From Anaerolineae bacterium (lineage in GTDB: Bacteria > Chloroflexota > Anaerolineae > CG2-30-64-16), in contig JALOOE010000114.1 in assembly GCA_025454565.1 (NCBI GenBank), positions 1 to 7,907 on the forward strand: 7,907 nt of DNA, in the 5' to 3' direction. The notes beneath the pieces are model-generated. The model did no database searches. It was not told the DNA's origin and saw only the letters and a list, made by a program, of their open reading frames with translations. How positions within the stretch are numbered: position 1 is the first letter of the stretch; the number at the start of each line of letters is the position of its first letter. Positions 1 through 6,610 of this stretch are shown here, piece after piece. The position numbers and the translations under genes were made by a program.

Positions 1-1053
1 ATCGGCGCAGAAGCGCACCCCCGGCACGAAGGACACCCCGGCCGCCTCGGCCCGCGGCAGCAGATCGACGCTGTCGATCCCCTCCGGCAGCCGCACCCAA
101 ACAAAGAAGCCGCCGCCGGGCGCCTGCCACTGGCAGCCATCGGGAAGATGCCGCGCCAGCGCGGCACAGAGAATGTCGCGCCGCGCGCGATAGGCGGCGC
201 GCAGCATCTTCCCGTGCGCATCGAAGCCGCCCTGCTCCATGAACGCCGCCACCACATGCGCGGCAAAGTGACTGGCCCCGCCGCCGCTGTCGAGCAGACC
301 GCTGCCGGCGCACCGCCGCACGACCGTAGGCGGCGCGTGCAGCCAGCCGACGCGCAGGCCGGGCGCGAGCAGCTTGCTGAAAGAGCCGAGCCGGATGACA
401 TGGTCGGGCGCAAGATCGGAAAGCGGCGGCGGTGGCGGCGCATCGAACCACAGATGGCGATAGACGTCATCTTCCAGGATCGTCAGGCCAACCTCCTGGG
501 CCAGGGCCGCGATCGCCTGCCGCCGCACGAGCGGCAGCGTTGCGCCGGTCGGATTGCCGAAGTTCGGCACGAGGTAGAGGAAGCGCGCCTGTCGATGCTC
601 GCGATGCTCGCGATGCAAACGCGCCAGCGCGTCTGCCAGCGCCTCGGGGCGTAGCCCGTCCGCGTCGCCGGCGACCGGGATGAGCTCCAGCCCACGATCG
701 CGGAAGACGCGCAGCGCCAGGTGATACGTCGGCGAATCGACCAGCAGCGCGTCGCCCGGTCGCGTATAGAGCGTGCACAACAGATCGAGCCCCTGCGATA
801 GGCCGCCGGCGATGAAGATCCGCTCCTGCGGGATGGCCCGGCCCTCAGCCTGCCCCAGCCATGCGCATAGCTGCCGGATCAGGCTGCCCGGTCCCTGCAC
901 CGCGCCATAGCACAGCTCGGCGCGGTCATCGTGCGATAAGGCAAAGGTCGCAGCGCGCGCCAGCGCTTCCGTCGGAAAGAGCGCCAGATCGGGATGTCCC
1001 CATGTGAATTCGATGATGCCGGGTCGCATGAAGTGCTGGGCGTCAGGGAGCAT
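1..1053 (-). CDS. PLP-dependent class I/II aminotransferase, LysN/MocR-like catalytic domain (3' end cut by window edge)
   Basis: This is the first 351 residues of a fold-type I aminotransferase that would transfer an amino group between an amino acid and a 2-oxo acid in the cytosol; the substrate cannot be read from the sequence. Visible landmarks are GGLSQGLDL (83-91, cofactor phosphate-binding turn), NFGNPTG with N167, EDDVY with D195 and Y198 contacting PLP, and GSFSK with the Schiff-base lysine K227. The overall pattern resembles the 2-aminoadipate aminotransferase (LysN) group and the C-terminal half of MocR regulators. It lacks the N-terminal GntR-type helix-turn-helix, so it is likely an enzyme, not a regulator. 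About 40 C-terminal residues, including the usual carboxylate-binding arginine, lie outside the window. The ATG at 1053 was chosen because a GGAG lies about 7 nt upstream and it overlaps the Nudix stop by 11 bp; a second ATG lies at 1029. Residues 148-153 contain a small HRE tandem repeat. Confidence 0.88.
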   Translation of the reverse strand, partial: MLPDAQHFMRPGIIEFTWGHPDLALFPTEALARAATFALSHDDRAELCYGAVQGPGSLIRQLCAWLGQAEGRAIPQERIFIAGGLSQGLDLLCTLYTRPGDALLVDSPTYHLALRVFRDRGLELIPVAGDADGLRPEALADALARLHREHREHRQARFLYLVPNFGNPTGATLPLVRRQAIAALAQEVGLTILEDDVYRHLWFDAPPPPPLSDLAPDHVIRLGSFSKLLAPGLRVGWLHAPPTVVRRCAGSGLLDSGGGASHFAAHVVAAFMEQGGFDAHGKMLRAAYRARRDILCAALARHLPDGCQWQAPGGGFFVWVRLPEGIDSVDLLPRAEAAGVSFVPGVRFCAD

Positions 1054-1492
1054 GATCGGCTCCAGCCAGGAGTGCGAACAGCCCGTCCGGGTAGAGCGGC
1101 GTGCGCCCATCGGCAAAATCGGACAGGGGCTTCCACAAGACTTTGAATGCCACGCCCCCCGGTTCGACCGCCTGGAGATCATCCCGCTCGTAGATCGCCT
1201 TGTCCACCAACTCCGCCTCGTAAAGCAATACGATCTCGTGCCCCATCTGCCCCATGTGGATGAAGATATTCTCGCTCAAGCCGAGATAGCGCACGTTCAC
1301 CACCTCGACGCCGATCTCTTCGCGGAGCTCGCGCACCATCGCTTGTGCGCCAGTCTCGCCGAACTCGATGCCGCCGCCCAGCGGACGATAGAACGTCTCA
1401 TCTTTGAGCGGGTCATAGCCCTCGAAGACCAACAGCTTCCCGTCGTGCAGAAACAGGCCCAACGCCAGCGGCCTAATCCGTTTCGGTTGCAT
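1043..1492 (-). CDS. Nudix hydrolase
   Basis: A 149-residue single-domain Nudix protein, the usual size for the family. Nudix enzymes hydrolyse nucleoside diphosphates linked to another moiety, using Mg2+ held by the Nudix box. The box is complete at residues 40-62: G40, five residues, E46, seven residues, then R54-E-L-R-E-E-I-G-V62, matching GX5EX7REUXEEXGU exactly. The flanking strands (LALGLFLHDGKLLVFEG before, YLGLSENIF after) fit the beta-grasp-like Nudix fold. The substrate is not predictable. The ATG at 1492 lies 20 bp inside the end of the preceding split-barrel gene and the TGA at 1043 overlaps the aminotransferase start, so all three are probably co-transcribed and translationally coupled. 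A house-cleaning or cofactor/nucleotide-sugar role is possible but is inference. Confidence 0.93.
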   Translation of the reverse strand: MQPKRIRPLALGLFLHDGKLLVFEGYDPLKDETFYRPLGGGIEFGETGAQAMVRELREEIGVEVVNVRYLGLSENIFIHMGQMGHEIVLLYEAELVDKAIYERDDLQAVEPGGVAFKVLWKPLSDFADGRTPLYPDGLFALLAGADHAP

Positions 1493-1973
1493 CGTCGGGC
1501 CTCCACTCCTCTTTGAAGCCGAACCGCACGGTGTTATCGATCAATCGAATCCAACTCGGTCGCAGCGCCCAAAACCGGGCCTTCGCTAACGGCCCTCCGA
1601 GCACGCCCGGCCCGCCGGAGCCGGCCAGCAGCGCTGCGACAAAGGCGTACTTCCGGCCATAGACGGCCACCGCGTGCGCCAGCTCACCCGCTGCAACCAG
1701 GCTGGCCGCCCCGCCCACCTGCACGCCACGGATCGCCCGCCAATCCTGGCCGTCGGCGTGAATCGCGGCAGCCACCTGCGGCTGGCCGAGCATGTTCTGG
1801 CCGTGCTGCGTCCGCTCCTCCGAGAGGAAATACAGGTTCAGGGCTTCGTCATGCGCATAGAACACGGCCGCGGCCGCCGGCGCGCCATCCGGCCCGACCG
1901 TCGCCAGCGTCATCGTCGTGTGCGCCGCCAAAAATGCAGCGATGCGCCCCCGTCGTCCTCCGTCCCCCGTCAT
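1473..1973 (-). CDS. Pyridoxamine 5'-phosphate oxidase-like FMN split-barrel protein (YhbP/UPF0306-like)
   Basis: A 166-residue protein with the look of the FMN-binding split-barrel (PNPOx-like) superfamily. The N-terminal helix and first strand (FLAAHTTMTLATVGPDGAP, 14-32) are followed by YFLSEERTQHGQNM (48-61), where PNPOx-like proteins contact the flavin phosphate. RAIRGVQVGG (79-88) and DNTVRFGFKEEW (146-157) resemble E. coli YhbP. Family members are flavin-, F420- or haem-binding; the reaction here is unknown. The reading frame stays open far upstream (to about 2495), but that part is a shadow of the transporter gene. The start is the ATG at 1973, which overlaps the transporter TGA as ATGA. 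The first nine residues (MTGDGGRRG) are encoded by the heptamer repeat and are poorly constrained. The family call is from motif memory, not a search. Confidence 0.82.
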   Translation of the reverse strand: MTGDGGRRGRIAAFLAAHTTMTLATVGPDGAPAAAAVFYAHDEALNLYFLSEERTQHGQNMLGQPQVAAAIHADGQDWRAIRGVQVGGAASLVAAGELAHAVAVYGRKYAFVAALLAGSGGPGVLGGPLAKARFWALRPSWIRLIDNTVRFGFKEEWRPDDATETD

Positions 1974-2010
1974 CCGTCCTTCGTCCTCGGTCTTTCGTCC
2001 GTCGTCCGTC
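1955..2010. repeat. Degenerate heptamer tandem repeat, eight GTCNNNN units, spanning a stop/start junction
   Basis: Eight consecutive 7-nt units on the plus strand all begin GTC: GTCCTCC, GTCCCCC, GTCATCC, GTCCTTC, GTCCTCG, GTCTTTC, GTCCGTC, GTCCGTC, with consensus near GTCCTYC and no phase slips. The unit length is not a multiple of three. Read on the minus strand it encodes the transporter tail and the N-terminus of the split-barrel protein, and the ATGA overlap (1970-1973) lies inside it. Confidence 0.9.
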
Positions 2011-2902
2011 GCAAACACAGATAAATGCCCGAAAGCTCCAGCGAGCCGCCGGCCACCTGCCGCACCGTCAGCAGCTCGCCCAGCAGCGGGATCGAGAGCA
2101 GCCCGGTGATCACCGGCTGGGTCAGCAGCACCACGACGGCCGTCGATGCGGACACGTGCCCCAACGCATAGTTGATCAGCAGCCAGCCGCCGGTCTGGGA
2201 GATCAGGCCCACGGCCACGATCGAGAGATACGAGCGCGGGCTGTAGCCCGTTAGCGGCAGGCCGAGCGCGATGCTGGCGATGAAGAGCGCCACGGCCGCG
2301 GTCGCGGCCACCAGCCAGAGGTAGGAGAGCGTATCGAGCTGCGTGCGGCCCCGCTGAGTGACCAGCAGGTATGCGGCATAGAAAACCGCGCCGATCAGCG
2401 CCAGCGCGTCGCCGGGATTGAGGCGAAATCCAGCCGTGGGGTTGAAGCCGGTCACGACCGCTGCGCCGGTCAGCGCCAGCCCCAAACCGGCCCAATAGCG
2501 CCAGCGTAGCCGCTCGCCGAAGAAGATCATCGCGCCGATGCCGACCCAGATGGGCGCAGTATTATCGAGCAGCGTTGCCGTCGCCGCCGAGGTCAGCAGC
2601 AGCGCCGAGTTGAGTAGGCCGAGGTTCAGGCCGAAGGCCAGCCCGCCCAGCACGCCCCACCGGGAACCTTTCGGGAAGAGCACGCCGCGGCGGCGTGCCT
2701 GCCAAAGCAAGGGAATCGTGAGCGCGGCTGTGGCGATCGTCATGCGATAAGCTGCGGCAACCGGGCCGGGCATGGCGGCCCACTTAGTGAAGATGGCTGT
2801 GAAGCTGATGCAGAAGACGCCGGCCAACAGGATCGCATACGCGCCCGCCGGATGCGCTGTAAGCCGAAGACGCGTGCTGGTGAATGTGCGTGCTGCCGTC
2901 AA
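1970..2902 (-). CDS. EamA/DMT-superfamily transporter (10-TM permease)
   Basis: A 310-residue integral membrane protein with two EamA repeats, about 18-155 and 165-297, each expected to supply five transmembrane helices. Hydrophobic stretches start at AYAILLAGVFCISF (21-34). The diagnostic end-of-repeat sequences are LLDNTAPIWVGIGAMIFFGERLRWRYWAGLGLALTG in repeat 1 and LLTQPVITGLLSIPLLGELL in repeat 2 (given here only as landmarks around 111-146 and 259-278). DMT proteins export amino acids, metabolites or drugs; the substrate is unknown. The start is TTG at 2902: a GGAG lies 8 nt upstream, while the first internal ATG (codon 44) would remove TM1. The cytoplasmic tail RRTTDERPRTKDG is encoded by the heptamer repeat and looks like an accreted extension. 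It is first in a four-gene run with the split-barrel, Nudix and aminotransferase genes. Confidence 0.92.
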   Translation of the reverse strand: MTAARTFTSTRLRLTAHPAGAYAILLAGVFCISFTAIFTKWAAMPGPVAAAYRMTIATAALTIPLLWQARRRGVLFPKGSRWGVLGGLAFGLNLGLLNSALLLTSAATATLLDNTAPIWVGIGAMIFFGERLRWRYWAGLGLALTGAAVVTGFNPTAGFRLNPGDALALIGAVFYAAYLLVTQRGRTQLDTLSYLWLVAATAAVALFIASIALGLPLTGYSPRSYLSIVAVGLISQTGGWLLINYALGHVSASTAVVVLLTQPVITGLLSIPLLGELLTVRQVAGGSLELSGIYLCLRRTTDERPRTKDG

Positions 2903-2934
2903 GCGGGTGACTCCGGGTCGATCTGGATGTGCGG

Positions 2935-2964
2935 AGTGTACCCCACCTGACGCCCGGCGTCCAA
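2935..2964 (-). promoter_or_regulatory. Candidate promoter for the EamA-led operon
   Basis: On the minus strand TTGGAC (2964-2959) and TACACT (2940-2935) are separated by 18 nt. Transcription would begin near 2928, leaving a leader of about 25 nt that carries the GGAG ribosome-binding site. Both boxes are imperfect, so this is the most plausible site in the 156-bp gap and is not certain. Confidence 0.35.
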
Positions 2965-2989
2965 TTCGCGAGGCAGGGCGGCGTCTGGA

Positions 2990-3014
2990 TCACGAAGACT
3001 GAAGGGTCACGAAG
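2990..3014. repeat. Short direct repeat of TCACGAAG in the intergenic gap
   Basis: TCACGAAG occurs at 2990-2997 and 3007-3014, with GAAGACT and GAAGGGT heptamers between the copies. It looks like a worn intergenic repeat downstream of the sulfite-oxidase-type gene. No terminator is apparent in the rest of the 2903-3058 gap. Confidence 0.5.
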
Positions 3015-3058
3015 GGCGCGTTACGGCAAGAGCAAGTGCTTCGAGATGACGGTAGCTG

Positions 3059-3691
<633 letters not shown>

Positions 3692-3778
3692 ACCCCATCT
3701 CCCGACATCGTTTCTTATGTGGCAAGCACATTCTAGCCTGAACGAACGGATGGGTAAGTAAGCGGGGTGACGGTTGAC

Positions 3779-4372
3779 CTAAACGTGCGCCCTTTGCCAT
3801 AGATGCCAGGCGGAAAGACGCTCACGGTCGAAACCGTGCTGGGCCCAACGGAGGCCAAATCGAGGCGCGAAGGTCGACAGATCGGCAGGACTGAGTCCGG
3901 ACGGGCCGGTCTGCTCTGACAGGAAAGGCTCGAAAGTGTAAAGGAGATAGAGCGCGCCGGGGAGCAGACGCTCGGCCAGCGACGCGACGTAGGCGGGACG
4001 ACGCTCCGGGAGCACTGCGTGGAAGCAGCCGACATCCACCGCCAGCGTTGCCCGCATCTGCACGAAGCCCAGATCGGTCACATCGCCCTGGCAAAAATAG
4101 GCGGCCAAACCCTGCCGGGCGGCCATCTGCGCAGCGCGTGATAGTGCGCTCAGAGCAAGATCGACCCCGACTACCCGAAAACCGTTTGCGGCCAGATAAC
4201 GGCTGGTGACGCCGCTGCCGCACCCCAGATCAAGCGCCCAGCCGGGCTGCGGCTCGCCGGATTCGATGAGCGCCACCACTTCCGGCGGCACGATGCCCGT
4301 GTCCCAGGGCGCGTCGGCGTTGAGATAACGGGCATTCCACCATTCCGGCGTGCCGCGCGGCAACTCGTTCAT
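3779..4372 (-). CDS. Class I SAM-dependent methyltransferase
   Basis: A 197-residue Rossmann-fold methyltransferase. Motif I is ALDLGCGSG (46-54), the S-adenosylmethionine-binding glycine loop; the acidic end of strand 2 is D71 in VVGVDLALSALSRA; GDVTD (96-100) resembles the adenine-contacting motif. The N-terminus, WWNARYLNADAPWDTG (11-26), is like that of TehB/thiopurine-methyltransferase-type small-molecule methyltransferases. CFHAVLPERR (116-125) is the usual motif IV area. The acceptor is unknown. The frame is open upstream to 4462, but the start was set at the ATG at 4372 because it overlaps the previous TGA as ATGA and the conserved N-terminus begins directly after it. It is the third gene of a probable operon with two EEP-fold genes. 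Confidence 0.9.
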   Translation of the reverse strand: MNELPRGTPEWWNARYLNADAPWDTGIVPPEVVALIESGEPQPGWALDLGCGSGVTSRYLAANGFRVVGVDLALSALSRAAQMAARQGLAAYFCQGDVTDLGFVQMRATLAVDVGCFHAVLPERRPAYVASLAERLLPGALYLLYTFEPFLSEQTGPSGLSPADLSTFAPRFGLRWAQHGFDRERLSAWHLWQRAHV

Positions 4373-5175
4373 GCGAACTCCGCCAACACGGGCAGATGGT
4401 CCGATGCTGCCGTCACGAGGGGATGCTCCCAGCGCCGGCAGCTCACCAGCGCGCCGGCCCACACCTCCGGCAGGAACACGTAATCGATCCGAATGCGCGC
4501 CGCAACTGAGGGAAACGTTGCGCCCGCGCCCGCACCCGCCCTCGCAAAAGCATCGACATAGCCGGCCTTCAAGACACGATCCACCAGGTCGAAGGCCGGC
4601 GGCGGCCAGCCATCAGCATCGCGTTGCGCCCGTAGACTATCCACGGCGGCGGCGTCCGGATAGTCGCTGGTTGCCAGGGCATTGAAGTCGCCGACCAACA
4701 CATGCGGCCGGCCGCGTTCGCGCCCCAACCACGCATTGGCCGCCGACCATTGCGCCAGGCGGACCGCTTCGGCGCGGTGATCCAGATGGGTGACGTAGAC
4801 GGTGAACGAGGAGACTCCCGGCACAGCGATGCGCGCTTCAAAGAGGCCGCGGCGCTCGCCCCCGGTGCCGGCAGGCAGATGATGGGCCGCGTGGGCCAGA
4901 ATCGGCCAGCGACTGAGCAGCGCATTACCGTAGGAGATGCCCCGCGGCGACTCCTCGGCGGACAGCGCAGGCCCGAACGCGTACTGCATGTCCAGCCGGG
5001 TCGCCAACTGCGTCAGCGCCGCGTCGCCGTCAGCCGGAAATGGGTGGAAGACCTCGTTCAGACCGATCACATCGGCGCCGGCGTCCGCGATGACCTGGGT
5101 CAACATGTCGAGATTGAATGCGCACCCAGGTTCAGGGCCGCGCCAGCCGTGGACGTTGTACGTCAAGATCTTCAT
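4369..5175 (-). CDS. Endonuclease/exonuclease/phosphatase (EEP) family protein, copy 1
   Basis: A 268-residue metal-dependent phosphodiester or phosphomonoester hydrolase of the EEP (DNase I/APE1/sphingomyelinase) fold. All core motifs are visible: TYNVHGW with N7, LNEV with metal ligand E41, GNALLSRWP (83-91), VTHLDH with H130, GDFN with D163 and N165, RIDYVF with D231, and the catalytic SDH pair D259-H260. Length and a complete active site suggest an active enzyme. No signal peptide is seen, so it is probably cytoplasmic; the substrate (nucleic acid, phosphoinositide-like or nucleotide) cannot be told. The ATG at 5175 has GGGGA 5 nt upstream and lies 15 bp after the paralogue's stop. Its own stop overlaps the methyltransferase start. 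Confidence 0.92.
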   Translation of the reverse strand: MKILTYNVHGWRGPEPGCAFNLDMLTQVIADAGADVIGLNEVFHPFPADGDAALTQLATRLDMQYAFGPALSAEESPRGISYGNALLSRWPILAHAAHHLPAGTGGERRGLFEARIAVPGVSSFTVYVTHLDHRAEAVRLAQWSAANAWLGRERGRPHVLVGDFNALATSDYPDAAAVDSLRAQRDADGWPPPAFDLVDRVLKAGYVDAFARAGAGAGATFPSVAARIRIDYVFLPEVWAGALVSCRRWEHPLVTAASDHLPVLAEFA

Positions 5176-5190
5176 CTGCGTCCCCGTAGT

Positions 5191-6027
5191 TCAATTTCCA
5201 GCGTGCGGGCGCTCGGCTTCGGCCGGCCAGACCCACTCCACCACCGTTGGCCGGTGGTCCGATGCATGGTGTACAGGAGCGAAGCCGAATGCATGCGCCC
5301 GGCATACGCCCGCTGCCCACGTCTTGGGGAAAAAGACGAAATCAACCCGAAACACCGGTGCACGGGCAGGATAAGTGCGCCCCGTACCTTCGCCTATCGC
5401 ATGGAACGCGTCTTCATATCCTGCCGTGCGCATCAGACGCAGCACCGGCGGTGACAGATGTCGCGCGTAGCGGCCACGAAAGCCAGGCGTATTGAAATCA
5501 CCCGCGATAAAGTGCGCGCCATGCTGTGCCAACTCTGCGAGCACCCCCTGGACCTGGACAAGCCGCGTGACCTCCAGCGCATGATCGAGATGCGTAACGA
5601 ACGCAGTAAGGCCTTGGGCGGGGCCAGCCGCAAGCCTGGCGCCGAGCAATACCCGCTGTTTGGTGGTCGGCAGCCGGGGCAGTAGCACACGCTGGGCATT
5701 CTCCAGCGGATAGCGGCTGAGCAGCGCATTGCCCTGCGGGCCGTGCCAATCCGGGCCGTAATCCACCCACCCGCTCGACCCGAAGTGAAAAGACATGCCC
5801 AGCCGCCCAGCCAGTTCGCCCAGATAGTCGTGCGTGCGCGCCCCCTGCGTGACGGGATGGATCACTTCGTTCAGCGCCACTACATCAGCGCCCGAGGCGC
5901 GGATGATCGCCAACGTCCGCTCAAGATCCACGCGGTGATCACTGCCTGCCCAGCGATGGATATTGTATGTCATGATGCGGAGCGGCTGTGACTGTGCTCC
6001 CTGACCGGTCTCTGCTTCCTCTAGCAA
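5191..6027 (-). CDS. Endonuclease/exonuclease/phosphatase (EEP) family protein, copy 2
   Basis: A 278-residue (from the chosen start) EEP-fold hydrolase, clearly a paralogue of the next gene: both share LNEV.HP, GNALLSR.P, THLDH and GDFN. The active-site set is complete: N22, E54, H146, D177 and N179, D229, and D257-H258. The start is uncertain. TTG at 6027 is preferred because GGGGAG lies 6 nt upstream and it retains PLRIMTYNIH, the full first strand. ATG at 5973 begins inside that strand and lacks a ribosome-binding site. A TTG at 6099 lies upstream of the predicted transcription start and is unlikely. The C-terminal end PAEAERPHAGN is a short unconserved tail. It is first in the run EEP2, EEP1, methyltransferase. 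The substrate is unknown. Confidence 0.9.
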   Translation of the reverse strand: MLEEAETGQGAQSQPLRIMTYNIHRWAGSDHRVDLERTLAIIRASGADVVALNEVIHPVTQGARTHDYLGELAGRLGMSFHFGSSGWVDYGPDWHGPQGNALLSRYPLENAQRVLLPRLPTTKQRVLLGARLAAGPAQGLTAFVTHLDHALEVTRLVQVQGVLAELAQHGAHFIAGDFNTPGFRGRYARHLSPPVLRLMRTAGYEDAFHAIGEGTGRTYPARAPVFRVDFVFFPKTWAAGVCRAHAFGFAPVHHASDHRPTVVEWVWPAEAERPHAGN

Positions 6028-6070
6028 TGCCTTCTCCCCAGGCCTGTGCAACGCACTCGGAATCTCATGC

Positions 6071-6099
6071 AGTATACCATCGCGTATTCTTCGCCCCAA
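6071..6099 (-). promoter_or_regulatory. Extended -10 promoter for the EEP/methyltransferase operon
   Basis: On the minus strand TATACT (6076-6071) is preceded by TGG, giving an extended -10 (TGnTATACT), with TTGGGG (6099-6094) at a 17-nt spacing as a weak -35. Transcription would start near 6064, about 37 nt before the preferred TTG start. It faces away from the ncRNA promoter, so the two units diverge across the DnaA-box region. Confidence 0.6.
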
Positions 6100-6138
6100 A
6101 CAACCACGGGCTTACCCCTGCGAGACTGTGCGTAACCC

Positions 6139-6432
6139 CGTGGATAACCGCCCGCTTACCCACAGGTCATATCTGCTATGCGCCCCCCTGTCTCGCATCG
6201 AAAATCACCCTCGCATACCCGATCGCTATATGGCCGTCGGGCATGGCGTTGCGCCACTAGCCCTGGACGTAACTCGGCGGCGGTGCCCCAAGCCCCCAGT
6301 TCGGCCATGCGACGTCTTATCTACAAGACTGCGATCCCGGCCGAGCCGCTGCACCGTCTGCGGGTAGTCGAATGTCAGCGCAGCTATACAACATGTGGGC
6401 GCCGCCATGCTTGCCGCCTCCAGATATCCACA
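6139..6432. other. Cluster of four near-consensus DnaA boxes in a non-coding region
   Basis: Four 8-of-9 matches to TTATCCACA lie here: CGTGGATAA (6139-6147, minus orientation), TTACCCACA (6156-6164), TTATCTACA (6317-6325) and ATATCCACA (6424-6432). The first two face each other across 8 bp. A weaker TGTGCGTAA (7 of 9) is at 6127-6135. On equal base frequencies about 0.06 such matches would be expected in 300 bp, so the cluster is not obviously chance. The stretch from 6100 to 6570 otherwise shows no convincing gene; a moderately AT-rich part is at about 6525-6575. No dnaA or dnaN gene is in view. Confidence 0.45.
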
Positions 6433-6575
6433 TGTCCCCAATCCCTATGACTACAAACCCATCTCTTTCACATTCAGTTCGATAACGAACCTGCCGGCGG
6501 GCTGCGCACAGCGTCTCTGTCACGGCATATTTCTGATTCGTAACCCCGAAAGACCTTAAAAATTCAGTCGTTTGC

Positions 6576-6604
6576 TTGACACTCGGTGTGCAGCCTGCTA
6601 TACT
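6576..6604 (+). promoter_or_regulatory. Strong sigma-70-type promoter of the ncRNA
   Basis: A perfect TTGACA -35 (6576-6581) and a TATACT -10 (6599-6604, 5 of 6) are separated by exactly 17 nt. The predicted transcription start is near 6611. This is the best promoter in the window and points to abundant, probably constitutive expression. Confidence 0.85.
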
Positions 6605-6610
6605 CAAAGT

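Noticed and set aside
148..654. 168-codon plus-strand open frame
   Set aside because: It is antisense to the clearly recognisable aminotransferase and is rich in Arg and Ala, typical of GC-rich shadow frames.
1974..2495. Upstream extension of the split-barrel gene reading frame
   Set aside because: This part is the off-frame shadow of the EamA transporter; the ATGA overlap at 1973 is a far better start.
4373..4462. 30-residue N-terminal extension of the methyltransferase
   Set aside because: It overlaps the EEP gene in another frame; the ATG at 4372 with ATGA overlap fits the family N-terminus.
6100..6570. oriC called outright
   Set aside because: The DnaA-box cluster is suggestive, but no dnaA or dnaN lies nearby, no clear unwinding element is seen and flanking gene orientation does not diverge; kept only as a finding.
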